From assembly GCF_001552415.1 (NCBI RefSeq), contig NZ_BCRD01000004.1, forward strand, positions 124,001 through 188,000: a DNA stretch of 64,000 nt, given 5' to 3'. Shown here piece after piece: positions 26,436 through 35,727 of the stretch; the first letter of the stretch is position 1; each line of letters opens with the position of its first letter. A program made the position numbers and the translations under genes. The notes under the pieces are model-generated. The model was not told where the DNA came from. It did no database searches and saw nothing but the letters and a program-made list of their open reading frames with translations. Origin of the DNA: Corynebacterium xerosis NBRC 16721 = ATCC 373. Lineage in GTDB: Bacteria > Actinomycetota > Actinomycetes > Mycobacteriales > Mycobacteriaceae.

Positions 26436-26639
26436 ATGGCACAGGGCACCGTTAAGTGGTTCAACTCGGAGAAGGGTTTCGGGTTCATCGCCCCGGCCGA
26501 CGGAGGCAACGACGTCTTCGTTCACTACTCTGAGATTCAGGGTTCCGGCTTCAAGACCCTCGAAGAGAACCAGCCCGTCGAGTTCGAGATCGGTGAAGGT
26601 CAGAAGGGCCCCCAGGCTCTGAACGTCCACGGTCTCTAA
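26436..26639 (+). CDS. cspA: Cold-shock protein
   Basis: A 67-residue single cold-shock domain with the nucleic-acid-binding motifs KGFGFI (RNP1) and VFVHY (RNP2). Such proteins bind single-stranded RNA and DNA and loosen RNA structure. A 5' leader and an AAAGGGG ribosome site precede ATG 26436. Codon use here is distinctly less GC rich than neighbouring genes (many AAG, GAA and TTC codons), as expected of a highly expressed gene. It is followed by hairpins before topA. Confidence 0.95.
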   Translation: MAQGTVKWFNSEKGFGFIAPADGGNDVFVHYSEIQGSGFKTLEENQPVEFEIGEGQKGPQALNVHGL

Positions 26640-27106
26640 ATCTCGGCACATCTACATCGGTTGTGGGCGTTCGCGCCTGAGCTGAACAGACGCCGGCTCC
26701 GCTGAAAGCAAGCGGGGCCAACGGCCCGTCGTGAAGTTCCGTCCCCACGGGGATGGTGCTCCGCGGCGGGCCGTCGTCGTTCCCGGGCAATCGCACCGGG
26801 TGCGCCATGCGGCGGCGAGCGACCGCGGGCGACGGAGGACGACGCCATTTCCGGGACGTCGTCAAGCACGGCCGCGAAGTTTTCCCGGGACGTGAAACCA
26901 TCCCGCAAACCCGCAGGTCAAGCGATGGTGAGTGGCGTCTACCGTCCCCCGGAAGGGGGATTCCCGTCACACCCCTGTTCGGCGGCACCAGGGGAAGTCA
27001 TGTGTACGGTATCCCTTTAGATTCGGCTCGGGCCAACATCGGCCCACCAGGGAACCCGGACCTCGGGCCCCGACATCGACCGTGAAAGTTGCAGGGCAGT
27101 TACCAG
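26640..27106. other. cspA-topA intergenic region
   Basis: About 470 bp. A hairpin with arms ACGGCCCG (26721-26728) and CGGGCCGT (26767-26774), and an inner GTCCCC/GGGGAT stem, probably ends cspA. A repeat copy lies at 26857-26867. Closer to topA, GGTATCCCTTTAGAT (27008-27022) is AT-rich, promoter-like sequence followed by a leader of roughly 80 nt. No ORF with coding character was seen. Confidence 0.5.
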
Positions 27107-30085
27107 GTGGCAGACGAAAAGGGCACCAAGCGACTCGTCATCGTCGAGTCGGCGACCAAGGCACGGAAGATCCAGCCGTACCTCGGCGACGACTACATCG
27201 TCGAGGCGTCCGTCGGCCACATCCGCGACCTGCCCCGCGGCGCCGCCGACATCCCGGCCAAATACAAGAAGGAATCGTGGGCGCGGCTCGGCGTCGACGT
27301 GAACAACGGCTTCCAGCCGCTGTACCTGGTCAGCCCGGACAAGAAGAAGAAGGTCGCCGAGCTGAAGCGGCTGCTGGCCGGCGTCGACGAGCTCTACCTC
27401 GCCACCGACCCCGACCGCGAGGGCGAGGCCATCGCCTGGCACCTGCTCGAGGTGCTCAAGCCGAAGGTGCCCGTGCGGCGCATGGTGTTCCACGAGATCA
27501 CCAAGCCGGCGATCCTCGAGGCCGCCAACAACACCCGCGAACTCGACCAGAACCTGGTCGACGCGCAGGAGGCCCGCCGCATCCTCGACCGACTCTACGG
27601 CTACGAGGTCTCGCCGGTGCTGTGGAAGAAGGTCATGCCGCGGCTGTCCGCCGGCCGCGTGCAGTCCGTGGCCACCCGCGTCATCGTCGAGCGCGAGCGC
27701 GAGCGCATGGCGTTCATCTCCGCCGGTTACTGGGACCTCGACGCGACGCTGGACACCGGGTCCGAGCCCGCCGACCGCACCCAGCCGCGCCGCTTCGACG
27801 CCCGCCTGTCGGCCGTCGAGGGCAAGCGCGTCGCCGCCGGCCGCGACTTCGACGACCGCGGCCAGCTGAAGAAGCCCGAGGGCGTCACCGTCCTGCGCGA
27901 GGCCGACGCCCGTTCGCTTGCCGACGGACTGACCGGCGCGACCCTGCAGGTCGCCTCCGTCGAGGAGAAGCCGTACACCCGCCGGCCCTACCCGCCGTTC
28001 ATGACGTCGACGCTGCAGCAGGAGGCCGGGCGCAAGCTCCACTACACCTCCGAGCGCACCATGCGCATCGCCCAGCGCCTGTACGAAAACGGCCACATCA
28101 CCTACATGCGAACCGACTCGACGACGCTGTCGAAGTCGGGCATCGAGGCCGCGCGCCGCCAGGCGTCGGAGCTCTACGGCCGCGAGTACGTCGCCGACGC
28201 GCCGCGCCAGTATCAGCGCAAGGTCAAGAACTCGCAGGAGGCCCACGAGGCCATCCGCCCCGCCGGCGAGCGTTTCGCCACGCCCGGCGAGCTGGCCGGT
28301 GTCCTGGACGCCGAGGAGTTCAAGCTCTACGAGCTGATCTGGCAGCGCACCGTCGCCTCCCAGATGACCGACGCGCGCGGCACGTCGATGAAGGTCATCG
28401 TCGCCGGCACGTCCGCGACCGACGGCGGTGACCGCGCCGTCGAGTTGTCGGCCACCGGCCGCACCATCACCTTCCCCGGCTTCCTGAAGGCCTACGTCGA
28501 GGTCTCCGAGACCGGCGACGGCCGCAAGGTCGCCGACAACGCCGAGCGCCGCCTGCCGCGCTTGGAGTCCGGCCAGTCCCTCGGCGTCGATTCCGTCTCG
28601 CCCGAGGGCCACGCCACTAACCCGCCGGCGCGCTTCACCGAAGCGTCGCTGGTGAAGAAGATGGAGGACCTGGGCATCGGTCGCCCGTCGACGTACGCGT
28701 CGATCATCAAGACCATCCAGGACCGCGGTTACGTGTACTCGCGCGGCAATGCGCTGGTGCCGTCGTGGGTGGCGTTCGCCGTCGTCGGCCTGATGGAGAG
28801 TTCCTTCGCCGACCTGGTCAACTACGACTTCACCTCCGACCTGGAGGATGAGCTCGACGAGATAGCCGCGGGTTCCGAGGACCGGACGCGCTGGCTCAGC
28901 GGCTTCTACTTCGGCGATTCGGACGAGAACGGCTCCGGCGGCGCCGACGTCATCGCGGCGCGCGGCGGCCTGAAGAACATCATCGACGTCAACCTCGAGG
29001 CCATCGACGCCCGCCGGGTCAACTCGCTGCACGTCTTCGACGACGCCGACGGCAACCCGATCGTGGTGCGCGTGGGCCGCTACGGCCCGTACCTGGAGCG
29101 CGTGCGCCCCGGCGCCGGCGAGTCGGGCGCGGATCTGGTGCAGCGCGCCAACGTGCCGGAGTCGATGACCCCGGACGAGCTGGACTTGGAGACCGCCGAG
29201 AAGCTGCTGGCGATGCCGCAGGGAGGCCGCGAGCTGGGCCCGAACCCGGCCAACGGCCGCATGATCGTGGCCAAGGACGGCCGCTACGGCCCCTACGTCA
29301 CCGAGATCGTCACCGACGAGGAGAAGGCCGGCGTCGAGGTCAAGGCCGAGGAGATCGTCGCGGAGGAGCGCGCCGCGGAAGACGCCCAGCGCGCCGCCGA
29401 CGGCATGCGCAAGAAGAACTGGGACACCAAGACCGCGGCGAACCAGAAGGCCAAGCGGATCGCGGAGATCGTCGAGGAGACGCTCAAGCCGAAGACGGCG
29501 TCGCTGTTCGCGTCCATGGAGCCGTCCACGGTGACCCTGGAAGAGGCCCTGAAGCTGCTGTCGCTGCCGCGCGAGGTCGGCACGGACCCGAGCGACGGCG
29601 AGATGATCACGGCCCAGAACGGCCGCTATGGCCCGTATCTGAAGAAGGGCTCGGACTCGCGTTCGCTGTCGTCGGAGGAGCAGCTGTTCACGGTGACGCT
29701 CGACGAGGCCCGCCGCATCTACGCGGAGCCGAAGCGCCGTGGCCGCGCCGCAGCCAAGCCGCCGCTGAAGCAGCTGGGCGACAACGACGTCTCCGGCAAG
29801 CCGATGAGCGTCAAGGACGGCCGCTTCGGCCCGTACGTCACCGATGGCACGACGAATGCGTCGCTGCGCAAGGGCGACAACCCCGAGACGCTCACCGACG
29901 CGCGCGCCAACGAGCTGCTGTCGGAGCGCCGCGCGAAGGAGGCCGCGACGGGTGGTCCCGCGGCGAAGAAGGCGGCCAAGAAGTCGTCGAAGAAGACCGC
30001 CAAGAAGGCGGCCAAGAAGACGACGAAGAAGGCCTCCAAGAAGTCGAGCAAGAAGACCGCGAAGAAGACCACCAAGAAGTCCTAG
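27107..30085 (+). CDS. topA: DNA topoisomerase I
   Basis: A 992-residue type IA topoisomerase that relaxes negative supercoils. The Toprim domain begins VIVESATKARK and carries DPDREGEA near residue 102. The catalytic Tyr333 is in TYMRTDST, and GRPSTYASII follows. The C-terminal half contains four topoisomerase C-terminal repeats recognisable by NGRYGPY/DGRFGPY. The protein ends in a 45-residue Lys/Ala tail (KKTAKKAAKKTTKK pattern) as in other actinobacteria, which aids DNA binding. GTG 27107 gives the expected N-terminus (VADEKGTKRL). Confidence 0.95.
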   Translation: MADEKGTKRLVIVESATKARKIQPYLGDDYIVEASVGHIRDLPRGAADIPAKYKKESWARLGVDVNNGFQPLYLVSPDKKKKVAELKRLLAGVDELYLATDPDREGEAIAWHLLEVLKPKVPVRRMVFHEITKPAILEAANNTRELDQNLVDAQEARRILDRLYGYEVSPVLWKKVMPRLSAGRVQSVATRVIVERERERMAFISAGYWDLDATLDTGSEPADRTQPRRFDARLSAVEGKRVAAGRDFDDRGQLKKPEGVTVLREADARSLADGLTGATLQVASVEEKPYTRRPYPPFMTSTLQQEAGRKLHYTSERTMRIAQRLYENGHITYMRTDSTTLSKSGIEAARRQASELYGREYVADAPRQYQRKVKNSQEAHEAIRPAGERFATPGELAGVLDAEEFKLYELIWQRTVASQMTDARGTSMKVIVAGTSATDGGDRAVELSATGRTITFPGFLKAYVEVSETGDGRKVADNAERRLPRLESGQSLGVDSVSPEGHATNPPARFTEASLVKKMEDLGIGRPSTYASIIKTIQDRGYVYSRGNALVPSWVAFAVVGLMESSFADLVNYDFTSDLEDELDEIAAGSEDRTRWLSGFYFGDSDENGSGGADVIAARGGLKNIIDVNLEAIDARRVNSLHVFDDADGNPIVVRVGRYGPYLERVRPGAGESGADLVQRANVPESMTPDELDLETAEKLLAMPQGGRELGPNPANGRMIVAKDGRYGPYVTEIVTDEEKAGVEVKAEEIVAEERAAEDAQRAADGMRKKNWDTKTAANQKAKRIAEIVEETLKPKTASLFASMEPSTVTLEEALKLLSLPREVGTDPSDGEMITAQNGRYGPYLKKGSDSRSLSSEEQLFTVTLDEARRIYAEPKRRGRAAAKPPLKQLGDNDVSGKPMSVKDGRFGPYVTDGTTNASLRKGDNPETLTDARANELLSERRAKEAATGGPAAKKAAKKSSKKTAKKAAKKTTKKASKKSSKKTAKKTTKKS

Positions 30086-30102
30086 CGCGTTTTTTCACGG
30101 TT

Positions 30103-30155
30103 GCTTTGCGACGGCCCGGCCTCCCCGCCGAATGACGGGGGAGCCGGGCCGTCGC
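30103..30155. terminator. Repeat-fused hairpin after topA
   Basis: GCTTTGCGACG (30103-30113) runs into a perfect 12-bp stem GCGACGGCCCGG/CCGGGCCGTCGC (30108-30119 with 30144-30155) that continues with CTCCCC/GGGGAG. TTTTTT stands just after the topA stop. A second repeat copy (30351-30361) directly follows the stop of the convergent cyclase gene, also after a T run on its own strand. Confidence 0.6.
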
Positions 30156-30367
30156 CGCGCCCGCAGCTGGTCGCGGCCGTGGGGGCTGCGGGCGTCGGAA
30201 AGTCCCCATTTTTGTGGCCGCGAGAACCGCGACCTGGGGGTTTGTGGAGGCGTGGCACTACTTTGCGACGCTCCAGGACCCGGCGACGGCTGCGCCGCCC
30301 TCGACTGTCACGGCGCCCAGGGGGAACGGGCGGTCGTGGGGCGGCCGGCCCGTCGTCAAGCGAAAAA

Positions 30368-31894
30368 CTAGGAGCGATCCGCCAACGTCGCGCGAATCGG
30401 CCGCGCCAGCTGCGTCATGTGCGTGCGGCCGCGCAGCTCGACGGACTTCAGCGACGTCCAGCGGGCCTGCTCGTCCTCGTTGGCCAGGCGCACCGTCGAC
30501 GCGGTGGCCAGCACCTGGCCGGGGGTGTCCTTGGCCAGCTCGGTCAGGCGCGCGGCCTGGTTCACGGCGTCGCCGATGACGGTGTACTCGAAGCGGTCAT
30601 GGGCGCCGATGTGCCCGGCGACTACGCGCCCCGCGGCGACGCCGATGCCCGCCGACAGCTTCAGGTCGCGCAGCTCCTGGCGCAGCTCGCGTGCGGCGGT
30701 CAGGGCGTGGCCGGCGGTGTCGTCCAGCGGCAGCGGCGCACCGAAGACCGCCAGCGCCGCATCGCCCTGGAACTTGTTGATGATCCCCTTGTTGCGGTGC
30801 ACGCAATCCACCACGTGCTCGAAGAACGCGTTGAGTTCGCGGACGACGACCTCCGGCGAGTTCTGCACGGCGAAGGTCGTCGACCCGATGACGTCGACGA
30901 ACAGCACCGCGACGAGGCGATCCTCGCCGCCCAGCGTCGGCTTCTCCTCCAGCGCCTTGCGGGCGACCTCCGAGCCGACGTAGCGGCCGAACAGGTCGCG
31001 GACGCGCTGGCGCTCCTGCAGGCCGCGCATCATCTCGTTGAAGCCGGCCTGGAGGACGCCCATCTCGGAGCCGTCGTAGATGGGCACGCGGGTGTCGATG
31101 TCGCCGCGGCGCACGCGGTTGACGGCGCCGGTGAGGTCGCGGATGGGGTCGACGATGCTCATGGTCGCCAGCGTCGTGCCCACGTAGCCCGTCACCAGCG
31201 CCAGCACCGCCAGCGCGAGGATCGCCGGGAGGATGTCGCCGAGGTTGTCGGTGAAGTAGCCCAGGCGCTGCGCGAGGAACACCAGCAGGATAGCGACGAC
31301 CGGCAGGCCCGAGGTCAGCAGCCACGTCTGCAGCAGGCGCTGGCCGATGGGCGGCTCCAGCGACGAATCCGGCGCGCGGCGGGCCAGCGCCTCGGCGGCG
31401 ACGGGCCGGACCAGGCGCTCGGCCATCAGGTACGTCATCAGCGCGACGATCGCCCCGCCGAACACCGAGGTGATCACGACGACCAGCCCCAGCCGCGGCG
31501 AGTGCACCAGCGCGACGATGCCGAACAGCAGCACGCCGGTGCCCCAGATGATCCCGCCGAGAATCGCCTGGTAGACGGGGATGCGCATGATCAGGTAGCG
31601 CACGCGCCGCGGGTCGTGGAGGTCCGGGTGCCGCTGCCAGCGCAGCACGGGTTTGAACAGCAGCCACGTGGTGCCGATGCCGGCGACCACCGCCGCGGTG
31701 AGGTACACCAGCAGGCCGATGAACGCCGGCCCGGGCAGCTCGGTGAACCCGGACAGCCCCTCCAGCGGCAGAAGCACGCCGAGGAACAGGCCGACGCCGA
31801 CGGCGCCGATGAGGTTGCACAGGAACACCGCCGCCGCGTAAGCGGGCCAGGGCGTGCTGCGCAGCCACCGGAGGTTCCTCCACAACCGTTGCAT
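30368..31894 (-). CDS. cya: Membrane class III adenylate cyclase
   Basis: A 508-residue cyclase. Six transmembrane helices (residues 15-230 region) lead through a HAMP domain (DPIRDLTGAVNRVRRGDIDTR) to a class III catalytic domain. The metal-binding Asp residues are in FVDVIGSTTF (near 333) and FQGDAAL, the adenine-specifying Lys is in KFQGD, and the transition-state Asn and Arg are in DAVNQAARL, so it should make cAMP. This would be the ligand source for GlxR. ATG 31894 has TAAGGT 7 nt upstream (leaderless). It is convergent with topA and divergent from holB. Confidence 0.92.
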   Translation of the reverse strand: MQRLWRNLRWLRSTPWPAYAAAVFLCNLIGAVGVGLFLGVLLPLEGLSGFTELPGPAFIGLLVYLTAAVVAGIGTTWLLFKPVLRWQRHPDLHDPRRVRYLIMRIPVYQAILGGIIWGTGVLLFGIVALVHSPRLGLVVVITSVFGGAIVALMTYLMAERLVRPVAAEALARRAPDSSLEPPIGQRLLQTWLLTSGLPVVAILLVFLAQRLGYFTDNLGDILPAILALAVLALVTGYVGTTLATMSIVDPIRDLTGAVNRVRRGDIDTRVPIYDGSEMGVLQAGFNEMMRGLQERQRVRDLFGRYVGSEVARKALEEKPTLGGEDRLVAVLFVDVIGSTTFAVQNSPEVVVRELNAFFEHVVDCVHRNKGIINKFQGDAALAVFGAPLPLDDTAGHALTAARELRQELRDLKLSAGIGVAAGRVVAGHIGAHDRFEYTVIGDAVNQAARLTELAKDTPGQVLATASTVRLANEDEQARWTSLKSVELRGRTHMTQLARPIRATLADRS

Positions 31895-32021
31895 GCCGTC
31901 CACCTTATCGCCCCGCGCCGGGGCTTGGGTCGCCGCCGGTGGGTGGGCGGGCGGGGTGGCGTCGGTGCGGGTGCGTTGCTTTGCGACGGTCCGATCCGCC
32001 GCGCCCGCTATCGTGGTGCGC

Positions 32022-33374
32022 ATGGAACAGACCAGCGTTTTCGACCGCGTCACCGAGGCCGCGGGGGTCCGGTCGACGTTGGAGGCCGCGGCGCGGGCGG
32101 CGCGGGCGATGTCGCGGGCGGGGGATGAGCCGGGGGCGCGGGCGGCGGCGGACCGGAACGGGGCGATGACGCACTCGTGGTTGTTCACCGGGCCGCCGGG
32201 TTCGGGGCGGTCGATCGCGTCGGAGGCGTTCGCGCAGGCGCTGTTGTGCACCGATCCGGACGTCGTGGGGTGCGGCCGGTGCCGGGGCTGCCAGACCGTG
32301 GCGGCGGATACGCACGGTGATTTGAAAAAGGTGACCACGCAGGGGTCGGTGATCCAGGTGAAGGTGGTGCGCTCGGACGTCATCCCGTGGGCGCACCGGC
32401 GGCCGACGACGGCGGATTGGCGGGTGGTGATCGTCGAGGACGCGGACCGGCTCAACGACGAGTCGGCCAACGCGCTGCTGAAGGCGGTGGAGGAGCCGCC
32501 GGAGCGCACCGTGTTCCTGCTGTCCGCACCGACGACCGATCCGGCGGATTTCTCCGTGACGCTGCGGTCGCGCTGCCGGCACGTCTACGTGCCCACGCCG
32601 ACGAAGGCGCATGTGGTTGCCGCGCTGCGGATGGGCAATCCGGAGCTGACCGTGGAGCAGGCGGAATGGGCCGGGACCATCGCCAACGGCCACATCGGGA
32701 GGGCGAAGGGTTTGGCCACCGACGAGGGCACGCGGGCGTGGCGGGGGCGGGCGCTGGATCTGGTCGAGGCGATCTTCGATCCCGCCACCGCGTACCTGCG
32801 CACGCGCGAGTTGTCCTCCGAAGCCGAGAAGGAGTCGAAGCGGCGCAACGAGCCCAAGGAGGAAAAGGAGCTGGAGCAGCTGACCAATGCTCTCGGCCTC
32901 GGGGCGAAGGGCAAGGGCGCGCAGGCGGCCACGCGCGGGTCGGCCGGAGTGATCAAGGAGCTGGAGGAGAACCAGAAGCGCCGCCGCAAGCGCGAGGAGT
33001 TCGACCTGGTGGACATCGCGTTGATGGACATGGTCGGTCTGCTGCGCGATGCGCTGATGGTGGCGTCGGGCGTCGACGTCGATGGCGGCTCGGGCAATGG
33101 TGGCGTGGGCGGTGGCAGTAGCGCCAGTGGTGGTGCAGGTGGTGGCTCAGCCGCGGGTGACGACGCCGCAGAGGTCGGCCCGGCGCTCATCAACCCGGAT
33201 CGCTGCCGCACGTCCTTGGAGCTGGCGCGGCGGGTGTCGCCGGAAGGCCTCGTCACGTGCATCGACGCGGTCATGGACGCCCGCGAGGCCATGGGCCGCA
33301 ACGTTCGCCCCGCCGTCGCCCTCGACGGGATGATGGGCACGCTGCAATTGGCGTGCGGGGTGGGGCAGCGGTAG
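32022..33374 (+). CDS. holB: DNA polymerase III delta' subunit
   Basis: A 450-residue clamp-loader subunit. The P-loop GPPGSGRS has Arg in place of the catalytic Lys, as expected for the inactive delta' ATPase. The zinc module CGRCRGC and sensor region [11 protein letters not shown] are present. A low-complexity Gly/Ser/Ala stretch of about 30 residues (near 350-380, encoded at 33080-33160) interrupts the C-terminal domain. ATG 32022 has TATCGT 7 nt upstream and no ribosome site. A repeat copy (31978-31988) lies just upstream of the promoter and another (33383-33393) just after the stop. Confidence 0.92.
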   Translation: MEQTSVFDRVTEAAGVRSTLEAAARAARAMSRAGDEPGARAAADRNGAMTHSWLFTGPPGSGRSIASEAFAQALLCTDPDVVGCGRCRGCQTVAADTHGDLKKVTTQGSVIQVKVVRSDVIPWAHRRPTTADWRVVIVEDADRLNDESANALLKAVEEPPERTVFLLSAPTTDPADFSVTLRSRCRHVYVPTPTKAHVVAALRMGNPELTVEQAEWAGTIANGHIGRAKGLATDEGTRAWRGRALDLVEAIFDPATAYLRTRELSSEAEKESKRRNEPKEEKELEQLTNALGLGAKGKGAQAATRGSAGVIKELEENQKRRRKREEFDLVDIALMDMVGLLRDALMVASGVDVDGGSGNGGVGGGSSASGGAGGGSAAGDDAAEVGPALINPDRCRTSLELARRVSPEGLVTCIDAVMDAREAMGRNVRPAVALDGMMGTLQLACGVGQR

Positions 33375-33487
33375 CGGTGGGACGTCGTCAAGCGATCCCG
33401 TGATTCGCGCCGGTGGGGGCCGGATTTTGGGCCGCGCGGACGGTGCGTTAAGATTTCGGCGGTAACCGCGCATGTCGTGGCGACCAC

Positions 33488-33560
33488 GCCGCCTTAGCTC
33501 AGTCGGTAGAGCGCTTCACTCGTAATGAAAAGGTCGCGAGTTCGATTCTCGCAGGCGGCT
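33488..33560 (+). tRNA. tRNA-Thr (anticodon CGT)
   Basis: The acceptor stem GCCGCCT/AGGCGGC, D arm GCTCAGTCGGTAGAGC, anticodon loop CTCGTAA (anticodon CGT) and T arm GCGAGTTCGATTCTCGC are all present. No CCA is encoded. One C-A mismatch closes the anticodon stem. The gene stands alone between holB and its terminator. Confidence 0.93.
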
Positions 33561-33565
33561 CCGCC

Positions 33566-33598
33566 AAAACCCCGGGTCAGATTCTGGCCCGGGGTTTT
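33566..33598 (+). terminator. Intrinsic terminator after tRNA-Thr
   Basis: A perfect 11-bp stem AAAACCCCGGG / CCCGGGGTTTT with an 11-base loop, ending in the T tract. It is one of the clearest terminators in the window and can work in both directions. Confidence 0.92.
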
Positions 33599-33744
33599 CT
33601 CGTGCGCCGGGGCCCATCAACGCCGAAACCCGCCGGCGCCGAAAACTCGGGGCGGGCGGGCGTCGAAGCGGAGACGCGCTGCGGGCCGCTCAGGGGGCGG
33701 TCCGGAGATCGCGCGGTGTGGGTGGAGAGCCGCGCGGAGGCGGA

Positions 33745-35070
33745 CTACACGTCCTCGTGGCGCATGGTCAGGAGGTCGCGCTCCTCCATGTTCTTCGGCA
33801 GCATCAGCAGCGCGATGAACGCCGGGACGGTCAGGCCGATCAGGTAGATGGAGATCATCCACGCCTGGCCGGTGGAGTCCAGGATCAGCTGGGCGATCAT
33901 CGGGGCGAACGCGCCACCCAGGACCGCACCGAGGGCGTAGGCGATGGACACGCCCGAGTAGCGCACGTCGGCGGGGAACATCTCGGCGTACATGGCCGGC
34001 TGGGGACCGAGCGTCAGTGCCAGCGGCAGGGCCAGCAGGGCGATCGCCAGGACGTACAGGAACGGGTTGCCGGAGTCGACGAGGAACCACATGATCGCCT
34101 CGACGATGACCAGCAGCACGTAGCCGATGATGAACGTGTTGCGGCGACCGATTTTGTCGGACCACGCGCCGGCGACGAACATGAAGATCGTCCACAGGAT
34201 GCCGCCGACCAGGGTGCCGGTCCACGCGACGGCCGGGGACAGGCCCAGCGTCTTCTGCGCGTAGGAACCGAAGAAGGCGATGACCAGGTAACCGGCGGCC
34301 TGCTGGGCGGCGAAGATCAGCGCGCCCTGGATGACCTTGCCCCAGTGCTTCTTGAACAACAGCGGCAGCGGGGCGGAACGCTCGGCGGACTCGGCCTGCA
34401 TGGCCTGGAACACCGGGGACTCGTCGACGAGGCGGCGGATGGCGTAGCCGATGACGACCAGCACGATGGAGAGCAGGAACGGGATGCGCCAGCCCCAGGC
34501 GAGGTAGTTCTCGGTGCCGACGATGCCCATGGTGATCAGCATGACCGAGGTGGCGATGGTCAGGCCCAGCGGGACGCCGGACTGCGGGAACGCGCCGAAC
34601 AGGCCGCGGCGGTTGTCCGGGGCGTACTCGACGGACATCAGGGCCGCGCCGCCCCACTCGCCGCCGGCGGAGACGCCCTGCAGGATGCGCAGCAGGATCA
34701 GAAGGATCGGTGCGGCGATGCCGATGGTGTCGTAAGTCGGCAGCAGACCGATGAGGAAGGTGGCCACGCCCATGCCGATGAGGGTGAACACCAGGATCAT
34801 CTTGCGGCCGTACTTGTCGCCGAGGTGGCCGGCAATGACGGCGCCCAGCGGGCGGAACAGGAATGAGATGCCCAGGGTCGCCCAGGCGATGATCTGCGCG
34901 AACTGCGCGTTGTCCTGGGCGGCGGGCTCCAGGTACAGGGGCGCCAGCACGATGCCGGCGGCCTGCGCGTAGATGAGGAAGTCGTACCACTCGATGGTGG
35001 TGCCGACGAGCGTGCCCGACAGGACGCGCTTGCGCTGCTTGGGATCAGCGGCGATGAGGGACGTGGTCAT
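33745..35070 (-). CDS. MFS transporter of the metabolite:H+ symporter type
   Basis: A 441-residue 12-helix major facilitator. The start GTTIEWYDFLIYAQAAGI and the loop GHLGDKYGRKMIL are typical of the metabolite/H+ symporter family (ShiA, ProP, KgtP relatives), which import shikimate, dicarboxylates or compatible solutes. The second signature AGAWSDKIGRRNT follows helix 8. The substrate cannot be fixed from sequence. ATG 35070 is selected because MTTSLIAADPKQRKR gives the usual short cytoplasmic N-terminus. The nearest neighbours are not catabolic genes, so context does not help. Confidence 0.85.
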   Translation of the reverse strand: MTTSLIAADPKQRKRVLSGTLVGTTIEWYDFLIYAQAAGIVLAPLYLEPAAQDNAQFAQIIAWATLGISFLFRPLGAVIAGHLGDKYGRKMILVFTLIGMGVATFLIGLLPTYDTIGIAAPILLILLRILQGVSAGGEWGGAALMSVEYAPDNRRGLFGAFPQSGVPLGLTIATSVMLITMGIVGTENYLAWGWRIPFLLSIVLVVIGYAIRRLVDESPVFQAMQAESAERSAPLPLLFKKHWGKVIQGALIFAAQQAAGYLVIAFFGSYAQKTLGLSPAVAWTGTLVGGILWTIFMFVAGAWSDKIGRRNTFIIGYVLLVIVEAIMWFLVDSGNPFLYVLAIALLALPLALTLGPQPAMYAEMFPADVRYSGVSIAYALGAVLGGAFAPMIAQLILDSTGQAWMISIYLIGLTVPAFIALLMLPKNMEERDLLTMRHEDV

Positions 35071-35727
35071 GAAGTCTCCGGCTTTTGGGAACGTTTCTGG
35101 CGCGGTCGCTCGGCCCCGTCTTCGGCGGCGTCCCCGTGGGGCGCGGCGTTGTCCGGGGTCGAATTCCCGCGAGAGGAATCGGATGCGCGGCACGGCTGGC
35201 ATGCCACGAAAGCGGGCGGCGCATGAACGCGTCGCGAGCGGATCGTATTTTTACACAGTGGCGGGGTCCTCTGCAGCTTGTTTGGTTTCCGGGCAGATCG
35301 GGTTTTCGGGGGTCGGGGGTGGGGATTTCCGGTCGATTCGTGACCCCGTGGGCGCCCGCCGTCGACCCCATTCGGGCGACTCGGGCATGGGCCCACCGTG
35401 CGGGGGCAGTGGTCGGGGGTAACGCTTCTGCTTTGCGACGGGTGCCCCCGTTCGGCGTTGAATCCGCAACCAGCGCGAACCTCTGATCGGGGTGCGCCGG
35501 ATAAGTACATAACTAAACTGGTCCGCCTGGTTTCCGGTCGTGTCGCGCGGGGTGCATGGGGTACGTGAGTCGCATGTTGCGGCGTTGGTCACGGAACGAC
35601 AACGGTCTGATTGCGGGCCGGGTGTCGGGGCATGTGCAGCCCGATTCGGGGGTGGGTTTCGACCACCCCAGTACGGGGGTGTTCGCGTGGTGGCGGTGCC
35701 CCGATTATGCCCGGATGGCGCGGGCAA
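35071..35727. other. Long intergenic region upstream of the MFS gene
   Basis: About 660 bp between two minus-strand genes. A repeat copy is at 35430-35440, inside a GC hairpin context (GGGGGTAACG ... GCCCCCG). An AT-rich patch near 35490-35518 (ATAAGTACATAACTAAACT) is the most promoter-like stretch, pointing to the right. A 90-codon ORF from ATG 35556 follows it but runs antisense into the ATPase gene, and I do not trust it. Nothing else was recognised. Confidence 0.4.

Noticed and set aside
29950-30085. Repetitive Lys/Ala-coding tail of topA as a CRISPR-like or mobile repeat
   Set aside because: It is the ordinary basic tail of actinobacterial topoisomerase I; units are irregular and in frame.
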